64,000 nucleotides of DNA from assembly GCA_963765295.1 (NCBI GenBank), contig CAVXVO010000005.1:1-64000 (forward strand), read 5' to 3'. Source of the DNA: PALSA-612 sp963765295. Lineage in GTDB: Bacteria; Actinomycetota; Thermoleophilia; Gaiellales; Gaiellaceae. Every line of letters begins with the position of its first letter. Position 1 is the first letter of the stretch. A program made the translations under genes and the position numbers. Positions 1-9,338 of this stretch are shown in pieces. The notes beneath the pieces were generated by a model. The model searched no databases. It worked only from the letters and a program-made list of their open reading frames with translations, and had not been told where the DNA came from.

Positions 1-33
1 TGATTCGTTGTTGGTCTGACGAGAGGAGCCGTT

Positions 34-759
34 TTGAGGAAGAGCGATAGACGTGTGAATCGGGCGAGCATGGTCGCTGTGGGGCTGATCGCGGCCGCCG
101 TCGGTCTCGTTTTCGCCGCTGCACCGGTGGCAAGCGCGAGTCCTGTTCCGGCGGTTTCGCACGGGGCGATCACGACCGCGACTGCCAAGGCGGGTGTCGG
201 TGCCAGTTCGGCTTCGAGCGCGCTCCCGACCACGGCCGCGACAATCTTCAACAACTTCGGGCCGGGGAACGCCTACGACGCCAGTACCGGCTGGACCGTG
301 TCGCAGCCTGGTTCAAGCCCTGGCCTGTTCGAGAACGCGAATGCGTTCACGCCCAGCGCCGGCGGGCAGATCTCGCGCATCGACCTCGCGCTTACGAACG
401 TTCTCGGAGCGAACAACGCGACCGTCGAGTTGGCCCAGGACAATGGGGGGTTGCCGGGAGCGGTGATTCGCAGTTGGTCGGTGGCCGGTCAGCCTCCGTT
501 CGGGGGCTGCTGCACGGTTACCACGATCAGCGTCAGTCCGCTGATCCCGGTCGGGGCAGGAAAGCAGTACTGGCTGATCGCCATTGCCGGCCCAAACGTC
601 CTGAACAACATCTGGGATGCCTGGGGCGAGACGTACAACGGCGCCAGCACAGGCCCGGTCATGTCGTGGGACGGCATCAGCTGGATCGATAACACCGGCT
701 CCCCGTCGGGGGCGTTCGACATCCTCGGTTGCGGCAAGCTCTGCAAGGTCTACCCCTAG
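34..759 (+). CDS. Exported protein with choice-of-anchor R-like domain
   Basis: Predicted exported protein of 241 residues; role unknown. The TTG at 34 is chosen because an AGAGGAG lies about 7 bases upstream and it yields a classic signal peptide: basic MRKSDRR, a hydrophobic core at about residues 15-30 and an ASA cleavage region near 34-36. The mature part is beta-rich, with FNNFGPGNAYD, AFTPSAGGQISRIDLAL and GKQYWLIA, which resembles the 'choice-of-anchor R' domain of bacterial surface proteins (recognised by pattern, not by a search). No sortase or membrane anchor follows, so secretion is more likely than anchoring. A strong hairpin follows the stop, so the gene probably ends its transcript. 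It is close to the window edge, so an upstream partner could be missing. Confidence 0.75.
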   Translation: MRKSDRRVNRASMVAVGLIAAAVGLVFAAAPVASASPVPAVSHGAITTATAKAGVGASSASSALPTTAATIFNNFGPGNAYDASTGWTVSQPGSSPGLFENANAFTPSAGGQISRIDLALTNVLGANNATVELAQDNGGLPGAVIRSWSVAGQPPFGGCCTVTTISVSPLIPVGAGKQYWLIAIAGPNVLNNIWDAWGETYNGASTGPVMSWDGISWIDNTGSPSGAFDILGCGKLCKVYP

Positions 760-785
760 GCCGCACAAGCCCTAACGGAAGCCAG

Positions 786-819
786 GGGGTCAAGGGCGCA
801 AAGTAGCGCCCTTGACCCC
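786..819 (+). terminator. Hairpin terminator after the first gene
   Basis: Perfect 14-bp inverted repeat (786-799 with 806-819) around a 6-base AAAGTA loop, starting 27 bases after the stop at 759. No T-tract follows, as is usual for high-GC actinobacterial terminators. Confidence 0.75.
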
Positions 820-930
820 TTACTGCACCCGGGATCGCGCCAAACAGGCTGCCTGCTAGTAGTAGTAGCTAGCGGGTGGGCCGCTCGCAACATCCCGCTT
901 TCGGCTGGGCCGCCCTACGATAGTAAAGGG

Positions 931-1506
931 ATGTTCCGACGCTCTGACCCGCTGGCGCACCCGGAGTCGCTGATCCGCCGCGTCTACGCGTACGTCGCCT
1001 ACCGCCTCGGCGACGGGCAGGACGCCGAGGACGTGACCAGCGAAATCTTCGCGAGGGCGCTTCGCTACCGCGAGAGCTACGACCGCTCAAAGGGCGAGCC
1101 GATCTCCTGGCTGCTCGGCATTGCGCGGCGTTGCGTCGACGACGCACTCGCGCCGGTGCCGGAAATCCTCGGTGAGACCCCAGAAAGGGCCGACGACGGC
1201 GATCTTGAGCAACGAGCAGTCGCACGCATCACTCTGGCGGACGCTCTAAGGAAGCTGAGCAGGCGCGATCGCGAACTGATCGCTTTCCGCTACGGCGCCG
1301 ACCTGACCGCAGCGCAGATCGGAGAACGACTTGACCTCAGCACGAACGCAGCCGAAGTGGCCCTGCACCGGGCTCTCGACCGACTGCGCCTGCATGTCGA
1401 GTCCGCGGCCGGTGAAGCATCCGACCTCGCGCCTGTAAGGGTTCCGGCCGCCACCCCGGTATCTCTGAATGAAAGGACTTCTGGGTCGACGGGGGAGGCA
1501 GCGTGA
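931..1506 (+). CDS. ECF-type RNA polymerase sigma factor
   Basis: Sigma-70 family factor of 191 residues that would redirect RNA polymerase to a small regulon. Region 2 is at about residues 10-50 (YAYVAYRLGDGQDAEDVTSE, the conserved DAED-type core helix). Region 4 is at about 105-155, with ELIAFRYGADLTAAQIGERL and a helix-turn-helix ending AAEVALHRALDRLR. The roughly 30-residue tail is disordered. ATG 931 follows AAAGGG. The stop overlaps the start of the next gene (GTGA, 1503-1506), so the two are translationally coupled. The downstream membrane protein is therefore the likely cognate regulator, as is usual for ECF sigma/anti-sigma pairs; that pairing is inferred from position. Confidence 0.9.
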   Translation: MFRRSDPLAHPESLIRRVYAYVAYRLGDGQDAEDVTSEIFARALRYRESYDRSKGEPISWLLGIARRCVDDALAPVPEILGETPERADDGDLEQRAVARITLADALRKLSRRDRELIAFRYGADLTAAQIGERLDLSTNAAEVALHRALDRLRLHVESAAGEASDLAPVRVPAATPVSLNERTSGSTGEAA

Positions 1507-2205
1507 AGAACTTCTGGCAGCGGTCGCGTACCACGAGTCTCGAAAGCGAGCTTCAGGAGCAGCGACCCGCGCCACGGGACGAGTTCGTCGCGGCTCTCGC
1601 CCAGAGGATCGAAGCACGCCCAGGGCGGCAAAGCCGTAGCGCCCGCATGGGCGCCGCCATTGCTGTGACCGGTGTTGCACTCATCGCGCTCGGCGCTGGC
1701 GGAGCAGGCTATGCCTATTCCTCGGGCTCGACCGCGACCAAGAAGACGTCCGGCGTGCACATCAATCAGTCCGCTCGTATCCAAGCCCCCGACTCGTCGA
1801 GTCATGCCCAATACGGTCCCGTCCCCGTTCCTCCCTTTCCTCCGGCCACCAACCCTCCACCCGCACCCACTCCCGCACCCCTCCGCACCCACCCCGAGCC
1901 CAAAACCGACGCCAACGCCGGGAGGCGGCTCGGGCGGCCACACGGGCGGCAACGGCACTGGCGGCGTGGCAGGAGCGAACAAGAGCGGAGGCAGCGGAAC
2001 AGGCACGAGTAACACGGGCACGGGAAGCACTGGCACGGGCAACGTCGCAGGCGCGAGCAAGAGTCAAAGCGGTCTTCCCTTCACCGGTCTCTCTCTCCTC
2101 TTCCCAGTGCTGCTAGGAGCCGCGCTCATCGCACTCGGTTGGATCCTCCGACGGCGAGCACGAGCGATTCTCGATAGCCGGCGTCCAGCGAAACCGGGGG
2201 CATAG
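1503..2205 (+). pseudogene. Membrane partner of the sigma factor with LPFTG C-terminus, frame broken
   Basis: Two overlapping reading frames form one protein. The first (GTG 1503) has a charged cytoplasmic N-terminus (LESELQEQRPAPRDEFVAAL) typical of actinobacterial proteins encoded beside ECF sigma factors, then a membrane segment at about residues 50-72. A Pro-rich stretch follows, and within it the sense passes to the +1 frame at about 1878-1881 (CCCC). That frame continues with PTPSPKPTPTP, a Gly/Thr/Ser linker, the sortase-like motif LPFTG, a hydrophobic segment and RRRAR, ending at 2205. Removing one C restores a protein of about 233 residues. A homopolymer sequencing error, real inactivation or frameshifting could all explain it. 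An N-terminal membrane segment plus a sortase-type tail is uncommon for an anti-sigma factor. Confidence 0.7.
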
Positions 2206-2453
2206 GGCAGAAGGACGGCGAAGCGAAGGCGTCCCACACCACGTCGATCGCCTGTCGACAAACCTCCGACACTCGTATGGAACCGCCACGGTAGGTGGTT
2301 TGGTCCGGCAGTGCTATTGTGATTGTTGCATCATTCGTCACAGAGCGGGTGCCTAGTTCGGAGTCTCAGCAAACGACTCCTTCGCTCTTCCGCCCATAGC
2401 CCTTTCGGTCGGAGCCGGTCGGCACATACCACGCTGACGGTGTATCGGTCGAA
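2206..2453. other. Intergenic, no gene seen
   Basis: No reading frame with convincing protein character and no strong hairpin was seen between the LPFTG protein and the small membrane peptide. Confidence 0.5.
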
Positions 2454-2578
2454 ATGACCAGCTACAGGAAGGCGGACCCTCGCTCGCGTTCACTCTCTTC
2501 GGAACAACCGGCATCGTCGCGATTCTGATCCTCGCGCTCATCATCGCCGCACTCGTCTATGTCGTCCGCCGAGCGTGA
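2454..2578 (+). pseudogene. Small single-pass membrane peptide, start broken
   Basis: The frame ending at TGA 2576-2578 encodes a clear hydrophobic segment (FGTTGIVAILILALIIAALV) followed by YVVRRA. It is open back to 2438 but has no ATG, GTG or TTG. The ATG at 2454 is in another frame, so a single indel between about 2475 and 2500 would be needed to join them. It may be a broken or misread small membrane protein; the coding evidence is only the hydrophobicity and the basic end. Confidence 0.35.
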
Positions 2579-2644
2579 GTCAGGTCGACCCGAGCCGAGC
2601 TGTCCAACCCGTCACAGGTCGCAACCGCAAAGAATGGAGCCGCA

Positions 2645-3112
2645 ATGAAGACTGACACTCCCGACACGATTGAGACCGAAGAACAGACAATTACGCCGCC
2701 GCCGAGCGACGTAGAGGCGCCGAGCGACGCAGCGGTGGCTGCGAGCGACGGGGAGGTCGCTCTTTTCGACATCGGCGAGTGGCGCGGCCGAGAGTTGGTC
2801 GACAGCAACGGTGAGCGGATCGGAAAACTCGAGGAGGTTTACTTCGACATCGAGACTGATGAGCCGCAGTTCGGGACCGTGAAGGAAGGCTTTCTCGACG
2901 CCACCTCACGTTCGTCCCGCTGACCGGGATCACAATCGGCCCCGACAATCTCCAGATGTCGGTGACCGCGCAGCCAGGTCAAAGATGCGCCCAACATCGC
3001 GCTCCAGGGCGGCGAGCTGTCCCAGTCCGCCGAGTCCGCTCTCTACCACCACTATGAACTCAACTACACCCCGCCCGACAACAAAAGCGGACGGCGGCTC
3101 GCCCGCCGCTAA
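2645..3112 (+). pseudogene. PRC-barrel domain protein with two compensating frameshifts
   Basis: ATG 2645 follows GGAGCC. The first frame has an acidic leader and then a PRC-barrel start (DIGEWRGRELVDSNGERIGK, LEEVYFDIETDEPQFGTVKE), a fold found in stress-response proteins and the photosynthetic reaction-centre H subunit. Near 2903-2907 the sense moves to a second frame (TFVPLTGITIGPDNLQMSVT) and near 2971-2975 back to the original frame (QVKDAPNIALQGGELSQSAE, later YHHYELNY), ending with TAA at 3110-3112. The two indels cancel and the full product would be about 155 residues. It is either a sequence with two small errors or a recently decayed gene. Confidence 0.75.
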
Positions 3113-3127
3113 ACGCGCCCGATAAAG

Positions 3128-3160
3128 GCCGCGGCCGTCTTTCTCCTCGACGGCTGCGGC
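3128..3160 (+). terminator. Hairpin after the PRC-barrel gene
   Basis: GCCGCGGCCGTC (3128-3139) pairs with GACGGCTGCGGC (3149-3160) with one mismatch and a 9-base pyrimidine-rich loop, 15 bases after the stop. Confidence 0.55.
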
Positions 3161-3366
3161 TTCCTCCGAGCCGATGCCGAGAATGGGCGGTGGCCCCGAT
3201 CGCGTTTGGGGTCAATCGCCGTGGGTGGCGATCAGCCAGCACAAACGGAACGAACAAGCAGACGCAGCGAGGATGATCACGACAGTCACGACTGTTCAAC
3301 TATCGGATTCGAGCCGGACGAAGCCGTCCCTCCAACGAGTACAAGCAAGAGGTGGATCTTGTTTCG

Positions 3367-3561
3367 CTAAGGATGTTTCTTGGGGACGATCGTCTTGAAT
3401 GGGCTAACACCGAAGTGGACCGCAATCAGCGTCAAGACGAACCCGACACCAACCAGCACGCCCGCCACCAGGATTGCTTGAGGGCGACGACTCGGCAAGA
3501 CCCCGGCTAACACCAACCCAACCCCGCCGAGGGCGCCGAGGAACAATCCAAACTCGATCAT
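3367..3561 (-). CDS. Small two-pass membrane protein
   Basis: About 64 residues of unknown function. Two hydrophobic segments (IEFGLFLGALGGVGLVLAGV and AILVAGVLVGVGFVLTLIAV) are separated by a short basic turn (LPSRRPQ), with a basic tail ending KKHP. The ATG at 3561 opens directly into the first membrane segment; an in-frame ATG at 3600 would add 13 polar residues. Neither has a clear ribosome site. It is transcribed alone and convergent with the PRC-barrel gene. Confidence 0.6.
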   Translation of the reverse strand: MIEFGLFLGALGGVGLVLAGVLPSRRPQAILVAGVLVGVGFVLTLIAVHFGVSPFKTIVPKKHP

Positions 3562-3600
3562 GCGTCGCGACGAGGAATGGTGCAGAAGAATTGCAAGCAT

Positions 3601-3959
3601 GATCGGAGTGTACTCAAGTCATGTCCGGATGCAATGTCCTCTTGGAAGGGTTCTGGAAGTTGCCGAGCACGGCAGGCGACCGTATCTGGACGATGGTCGA
3701 GTATGCCGACCTAAAAGGTCATTACGCTTCACTCGGGCAGAAACGACCAAGCGTTGCGGAAACGACCAAGCGTTAGTGTGAGGCGCCGGGAGAGACGACC
3801 TCGTTGGCGCCCCCGAACTGTCGCCGCGGCGCGATCGTCCCCGAGGCGGCGGAGTCCCGCACCTGCAGACCGTCGAATAATGCGACTCCAGCGTTGCGGG
3901 CGAAGTGTTTCTGTCGCGGGCAGGCTGGTATAGCGCGGCCCCTCGGCTGGTCGCGTCCT
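3601..3959. other. Intergenic, no gene seen
   Basis: Frames here are open in several phases but none reads as a protein. There is a short direct repeat of GAAACGACCAAGCGTT-like sequence near 3743-3776. No other structure was seen. Confidence 0.5.
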
Positions 3960-5159
3960 TTAGCCGGTGACGTTGAACTGGGTGCTGCTGGTCGCTGACC
4001 CTGCTGGGTTGGTGACCTTCCAGTTGGCGTTGCCGACGCCTGCTTTGGGGACGGTTGCTTTGATGCGTGTGTTCGAGACGACCGTGTATGAGGCTGGGTA
4101 GGTTGAGCCGCCGCGTACGAGGGCGACTGCGGTTGTCCCAGTGAAGTTGGTGCCGTTGATTTTGACGGTCGTTCCGTGACGTCCACTTGTGGGGCTGAAG
4201 CTGGTGATCTGCGGCGCGCTCCCGCCGCCGCCACCGTAGGTCTGCACGCACGCCGACCCGTTGTTTGAGTACTCGCGCTGCAGGAAGTAGTGATGCGAGT
4301 TGATCGTCTGGTTGTACTTGGCGCCCTTCGTCCCGCTCAGTGTCCCGAAGTCCCAGGCGCACTTGTCGCCGATCTCATAGCCTGCCGCGTCATACCACGC
4401 GTTCAGTTGCGGGTCGGTGATCGCTTCGATGTGCTCGTGGCTAACAACGTTGATGGTCGGGTCAGCGTCGTTGCCGTTCGGGTATTGGCCCTGATCGCAA
4501 CCGGAGTGCTTTGCGTACGGCTGGTTGGCATAGATCGCGCCCGAGTTCGCGTGGCCGTGGTAGGCACAGTAACCCGTGTAGGCACACGCACTGCCGTTGT
4601 CGAAACAGCTGCCGACGCCGATTGGCGTGAACACGAAGAACATGTTCGTGCCGTTGTGAATCCACCCCTGGCTGGCGGTGACCTTGTTCACCTCGGCGAT
4701 GATCTGGGAGTCCGTGAGGCACTCGCTGATGTCACCTTCGTAGAGCGAGCATCCGCTGGCCGGGAACGCGCTCGCATCGGTGTAGGAGCCGCCGAAAGCG
4801 GAGTTGTATCGGATCCCGGAGTACTGCGTCGTCACGGCGTAGACGTTTGACGACATGCCATTGTCATGCGCGACGTCCCCGAAGAACTGAGTGATCGTGG
4901 ACGTGTAGCCGGACCCGAACGTGTAGCCCGACGGCGCCCAGAAAATAGCGTACGAGTTGTTGGTCGCCATCGTCGGGCCACCGTGATTGATCAGGTCGCC
5001 CGCCCCTTGAACCTGATTGCCAATCGTCGGCACAACACCACCGACATGGCTAGGAACCTGCGGAGCCCCCGACGTGACGGCCGAAGCAGAACCCGATACG
5101 AGCGCGGCAACGGCGGCAAGCGTGCCGAGCAGCGTCGCCCACGCAAACATTCGCTTCAT
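3960..5159 (-). CDS. Exported EXORDIUM/Phi-1-like protein with IPT/TIG domain
   Basis: Exported protein of 399 residues; ATG 5159 is preceded by GAAAGGAC. A signal peptide spans residues 1-27 (SASA cleavage). The central part (about 45-310) has a metalloprotease-like centre, VVSHEHIEAITDP, followed by NAWYD and YEIGDKCAWD. This His-Glu/EAxTDP arrangement is remembered from EXORDIUM/phosphate-induced Phi-1 proteins and suggests a metal site, but enzymatic activity is unproven. Several Cys residues (for example CSLYEGDISEC and CAYTGYC) suit an extracellular, disulphide-bonded domain. A Gly-rich linker leads to a C-terminal IPT/TIG Ig-like fold (ITSFSPTSGRHGTTVKINGT) at about 315-399. The same IPT type ends the phosphoesterase at 35864. 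Confidence 0.75.
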   Translation of the reverse strand: MKRMFAWATLLGTLAAVAALVSGSASAVTSGAPQVPSHVGGVVPTIGNQVQGAGDLINHGGPTMATNNSYAIFWAPSGYTFGSGYTSTITQFFGDVAHDNGMSSNVYAVTTQYSGIRYNSAFGGSYTDASAFPASGCSLYEGDISECLTDSQIIAEVNKVTASQGWIHNGTNMFFVFTPIGVGSCFDNGSACAYTGYCAYHGHANSGAIYANQPYAKHSGCDQGQYPNGNDADPTINVVSHEHIEAITDPQLNAWYDAAGYEIGDKCAWDFGTLSGTKGAKYNQTINSHHYFLQREYSNNGSACVQTYGGGGGSAPQITSFSPTSGRHGTTVKINGTNFTGTTAVALVRGGSTYPASYTVVSNTRIKATVPKAGVGNANWKVTNPAGSATSSTQFNVTG

Positions 5160-5377
5160 CTTTAGTCCTTTCCTGACCTCGGGGGCCGATGCGAAGGGGC
5201 TGAGCGGAAGAACTATACGGGTCTCCTACGAGCAGCCTGGGAGGGCCGGCAAGGTCGCGAGCCGATAGGAATCCGCTGCCTGGAGAAAGGTCCGATTGAC
5301 CAAGACGAAGGTCGTGAAATTGTGCACCCCAAGGGGGTGTCCTCGCGAGCCATGGCGGGCTACGGTGGTATCCGGCG

Positions 5378-6998
5378 ATGGCCAGGATCGTGCGAATGAC
5401 GAGTGACTTCCGTGAAACATGGTGGCGCCGCGTTCTGCCTGTGGGCGCCGTGCTGATACTCGGGTCGCTGGTCCTCTTGAGCGGCGTTGGCTTGGCGGGC
5501 GGGCCGGCGAAGGCACGTGCCGCTGTTCAGAGAGCAGCATCGGCGGGTCTATGCGGTGCTCTCGTAGGGACCGCTCCGCCGCCGGTGTTCTCGCACGTGA
5601 TCTGGATCTGGCTCGAGAACCACTCCACTGGCCAGATCATCGGGCCACCCGGATCGCCCGCGGCCACGAAATCCCCGTATGTGAACGGGACGCTGGTGCC
5701 CAGCTGCGGGCTGGCCACGAACGATCACAACCTGTCGCATCCTTCGCTGCCCAATTACATCGGGGCGACCTCGGGCGGAACACAGGGGATCACGAGCAAC
5801 TGCGGGCCTGGGAACTGCCCGCAGTCGGTTCCGAGCCTGTTCGGCCAGCAGACGTCGGCAGGTAAGACGTGGCGGAGCTACGTCGAGAGCATGCCGGGCA
5901 ACTGCTCCACCACCGGCACCTCTGATTACGAACTGGTGCACAACCCCGCCATCTACTACACCGATGCTGCCGCCAAGTGTCCGAGCTGGGACGTCCCGAT
6001 GGGCACAACGAGCTCCGGCAACCTCCGCAGCGACCTGGCCAACAACACGCTGCCCGGCTTCTCGTTCGTCATTCCGAACGAGTGCAACAACGGCGGCTGC
6101 TCCGTCACAGCCGGCGACACCTGGTTGAGCGCATGGGTGCCTCTGATCACCTCTAGTGCGGCCTACCAGTCTGGAAACACGGCCCTGTTCATCACCTGGG
6201 ACGAAGGAGCAGGCGGCTCGAAAGGCGAGGACTGCACCTCGAAACTGTCCGACACCTCATGCAGCGTCGCGATGCTCGCCCTTAGCCCATACACCGAGCC
6301 GGGAACGGTCTCCTCTCAGCTGTTCACGCACTACTCGCTCCTGCGCACGACCGAAGATCTCCTCGGCCTCCCTCGGCTTGGCCATGCTGCAGACAACACG
6401 ACGGCTAGCCTCGCCAACGACTTCATCGACCCGCCCGGGCCTCCACCGTTTCCGGCCACACCCGTTCTGGACACCTTCAACCGCTCGGCTGAGGATCCGC
6501 TTTCGTTTGGCGGCAAATGGAAGGGCCCGTCCTATCCGGGCGATCCGGAACTGAAGGTCGCCAGCCACAAAGCCGTGCCCAGCGGATCGAACACGTTCGG
6601 CGGCGGGTTTTGGTCGCAGAGCACGTTCGGCCCCGATTCGGAGGTCTATGCCGCGGATACAGGCGGAGGGCAGCTCAACTTCTACATTCGAGCCCTGAAT
6701 CTCGGCACCGCGGGCATGAGCGGTTACCTGGTCAATTTCAAGCCGGCGAGTGGTGTCGCAGAGATCTTTTCGTTCTCGAACTCGACCACGTGGAACTGGA
6801 TCGCCACGCCCGACGCTGGACAGCCAGCCCGGCGACGTGCTCGGCGTTCGTACGGTCGGCACGACGATCTCGCTCTACCAGAACGGCGCCGTCATAGCTT
6901 CGGTCAACGATTCGACCTACAACCGCGCCGGCAACATCGGCGTGGAGGTGAAGGGCGGAAACACGTTCGACAATTTCGGAGGAGGCACGCTGCCGTAG
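5378..6998 (+). pseudogene. Exported PF04185-type phosphoesterase with LamG-like tail, late frameshift
   Basis: Exported enzyme of the phospholipase C/acid phosphatase (phosphoesterase) superfamily, expected to hydrolyse phosphomonoesters or phospholipid head groups outside the cell. Signal/anchor at about residues 20-48. Catalytic domain about 65-350: HVIWIWLENHS (metal-binding Glu-Asn), HPSLPNYIGATSGGTQG, WRSYVESMPGNC, FVIPNECNNGGC, ALFITWDEGAGG and HYSLLRTTEDLLGLP. From about 360 a concanavalin-type beta-sandwich starts (VLDTFNRSAEDPLSFGGKW). At CCC 6809-6811 one extra base shifts the frame; the next frame gives LDSQPGDVLGVRTVGTTISL and ends properly at 6998. A single indel therefore separates this from an intact enzyme of about 540 residues. 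The nominal frame otherwise runs on to 7363 across the end of the next gene. Confidence 0.85.
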
Positions 6999-7012
6999 GC
7001 GTCGTGACCCGC

Positions 7013-8017
7013 TTATTGCTGAGGTTTCCGGAATCGCTGACGCAGCAAGCGAGGAATCGTGTAGCTCGGCCCGAGGATCCCCGCTGCGGTCAGGTAACCG
7101 ATGCCGCTCACGGTGTGCCCGTTCGCCACATGCAGGCCCGACGTGCGGTAGCAGTACGCGACCAGGTCGGACCACCGTTCACGCAGGGTCGGGGGGTACG
7201 CGACGGCGAACTGTTCCCAGCTGAGGTCGCGGCCCTGTCGGCGCGCCTCGACGCGCGCGGCGAGGTAGCGGATGCCCTGACGTTGGCTGTAGTAGTGGCG
7301 GGCACTTGCGCTGCCGGAGTGGAGGCGATAGCGGCCGAGGACCTCCGGGACCGTGACGATTGACCCGCGGGCTGCGAGACGCGAGACGAGATCGAGGTCG
7401 TCGACGAGTCCGGGAACGAGCTCGGCGAGTTGCTCGTCGAAGCCCCCCAGTTCCCGCACGAGCTGCGTCCATGTCACGACCGAGCTGGCACCGAACGGCA
7501 TGAACCTTGCCGCCGCGATGTCGTGCTGGCGTGTATGCGCTTCTTCGCCGGACACTCCTAGAACCCGGCCGGCTGTCGACACGTACTCCATCAGGCAGCC
7601 GACCGCGGCAATCTGCGAGTCACGTTCGAGCACCTGGACCTGCCGCTCGAGCTTCGATGGCAGCCATTCGTCGTCGGCGTCGAGGAAGGCGACCAGCTCG
7701 CCCCGAGCTGCCTTCAGGCCGCGGTTGCGCGCCGCTGGCGCGCCGGCGTTTGCCTGCCTGATAAGCCGCACGCGATCGTCTCGCCGGACGTACTCCAAAA
7801 CGACCGCGGACGTCGCGTCGGTGGAGCCATCGTCGACGACGACAACCTCGAGTCGACGATAGCTCTGGTCGAGCACGGAGTCGATCGCGCCGCCAACGAA
7901 CGCGGCCGAGTTGTACGCGGGAATGACGACCGAGACGAGGGGTGTTCGGGTCGCTTCAGGGCCGTCACCACCCTCTGGATGCCGCCGCTCGACCGGCCTT
8001 CTGGTGGTGGCCGTCAC
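7013..8017 (-). CDS. GT2 family glycosyltransferase (EPS operon 1)
   Basis: Family 2 (GT-A fold) glycosyltransferase of about 334 residues, adding a sugar to a lipid-linked exopolysaccharide repeat on the cytoplasmic side. After a short disordered leader come VSVVIPAYNSAAFVGG, the nucleotide-binding VVVVDDGSTDAT, NAGAPAARNRGL and the DXD-like FLDADDEW; the acceptor region has GGFDEQL and DDLDLVSRLAARG. GTG 8017 is chosen because it overlaps the stop of the flippase gene (GTGA), the rule in this operon. Longer upstream extensions are low-complexity Arg/Gly. Last gene of the minus-strand operon. Confidence 0.9.
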   Translation of the reverse strand: MTATTRRPVERRHPEGGDGPEATRTPLVSVVIPAYNSAAFVGGAIDSVLDQSYRRLEVVVVDDGSTDATSAVVLEYVRRDDRVRLIRQANAGAPAARNRGLKAARGELVAFLDADDEWLPSKLERQVQVLERDSQIAAVGCLMEYVSTAGRVLGVSGEEAHTRQHDIAAARFMPFGASSVVTWTQLVRELGGFDEQLAELVPGLVDDLDLVSRLAARGSIVTVPEVLGRYRLHSGSASARHYYSQRQGIRYLAARVEARRQGRDLSWEQFAVAYPPTLRERWSDLVAYCYRTSGLHVANGHTVSGIGYLTAAGILGPSYTIPRLLRQRFRKPQQ

Positions 8018-9322
8018 GACGTCGTCTTCGCCGGGGTCGGAGCCTCGACCAACATTCCCACCGGCTGTGCCGCCCGGCCGCCGGACCGAAGCACGAGTAC
8101 GGCCGATAACGTCGTGCCGACGACCGCGCCTGCCGCGACGCCCCACATGGCCGCAACGACTCCGTATTCGGCGCCCAGCAGCGACGCCAGCCCAAGGGCG
8201 GCGATCCAGGAACTAGTCTCGCTGCTGAGCACGGCAGGGCCGCGGCGCTGGGCGCGTAGCAGCAACGCGAAACCGATCGCAGCTGCTGCGATCAGTTGTT
8301 GGGCGCCTACCGGCCAGACGAGATTCTCGAAGCCTCCGAATGAGGGGCCGAAGATGCCGGTGATGACCGAGTCGCCGGCGAGGCCCAGGACAGCGAAGTA
8401 GACGGCGGTCACGGCAATCGACACGTACCCAAGCCGAAGAGCCAACCTGACCGCGCGCTTGTCGGAGAGAGCCCGCTCGCGCGCCAACGCAGGAAGCCCG
8501 GGGAAGGCGATCGCCGCCCCGATCAGCGAAAGCGGAGTGAAGACGGTCGTGACGGCTCGTACCCCGCCGAGTGTCTTCGTGCCGAAGAGCCCCGCGAGGA
8601 TGAACAGGAGCATGTAGCCGGCGATCGAGGAGATGACGCTGTTTGCTCCAAGCCAGCCGCCCAGAGGCCAGAGCTCCCGTCTCCACCACCGAAGGGCGTT
8701 CTGCAGGGGGGCCGGAGTGATTCGAGTCTGCACGAAACCGAAAAGTGCGGCGACCAGGCCGCCGATGCCCCAACAGCCGATGACCGCCCACGACGACCCT
8801 GACATCCACGCGAGTGGCGCCGCGATCGCCATGGCAAGCAACCACACGCCATCATTCGCTGACGCGGCCCGGGCCTGTCCGTCTCGGAAGAGCACCGCTC
8901 GCCAATAGTCCTGGATCACGAGTGCCGGCAGCCAGGGCGCGACGATGCAGAAGGCCCTGGCCCACGTCTCCGCTGACGGCGACGCCTGCGATGGCGGCGA
9001 GTACGGCCCCGCCGAGGGAAAGCACGACCGCCGTTGTCAGTGCCTTCCGGGCAGCGTGCGCGCGCTCGTCGGCAGGGAGCGCAGCGGAGATCACCACGAG
9101 CGGGTCCGTGATCAGCGCGCGTTGGAGCAGCAGCAGTGCCATGTACGACCCGAAGCCGATCGCGACGATGCCGAGTCCGTTCGGCCCCAGCACGCGGGCA
9201 GCGATCACCGATAGTCCGAGATTGGTGATCGACGACAAGCCCTGGGAGAAGAAGCCCCATCCGAAACTCGGCAGGCCGTCGCGCGGAGCAGCCGTGCCTT
9301 CAGTGGGGGGAAACAGCCGCAT
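8014..9322 (-). pseudogene. Wzx-type polysaccharide flippase, frame broken
   Basis: Multi-pass membrane protein of the MOP flippase superfamily, expected to flip lipid-linked repeats across the membrane. The N-terminal piece (ATG 9322) has FGWGFFSQGLSSITNLGLSV, ARVLGPNGLGIVAIGFGSYM and further helices. The C-terminal piece (down to 8014) has LGANSVISSIAGYMLLFILA, TVFTPLSLIGAAIAFPGLPA and more. Sense passes between frames at about 8950-8980; a one-base change joins them through FCIVAPWLPALVIQDYWRAV into about 435 residues, normal for the family. As written it is two fragments, so either an indel error or a real lesion blocks this step. Confidence 0.8.
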
Positions 9323-9338
9323 GCCTAGCCGTCCTCAG

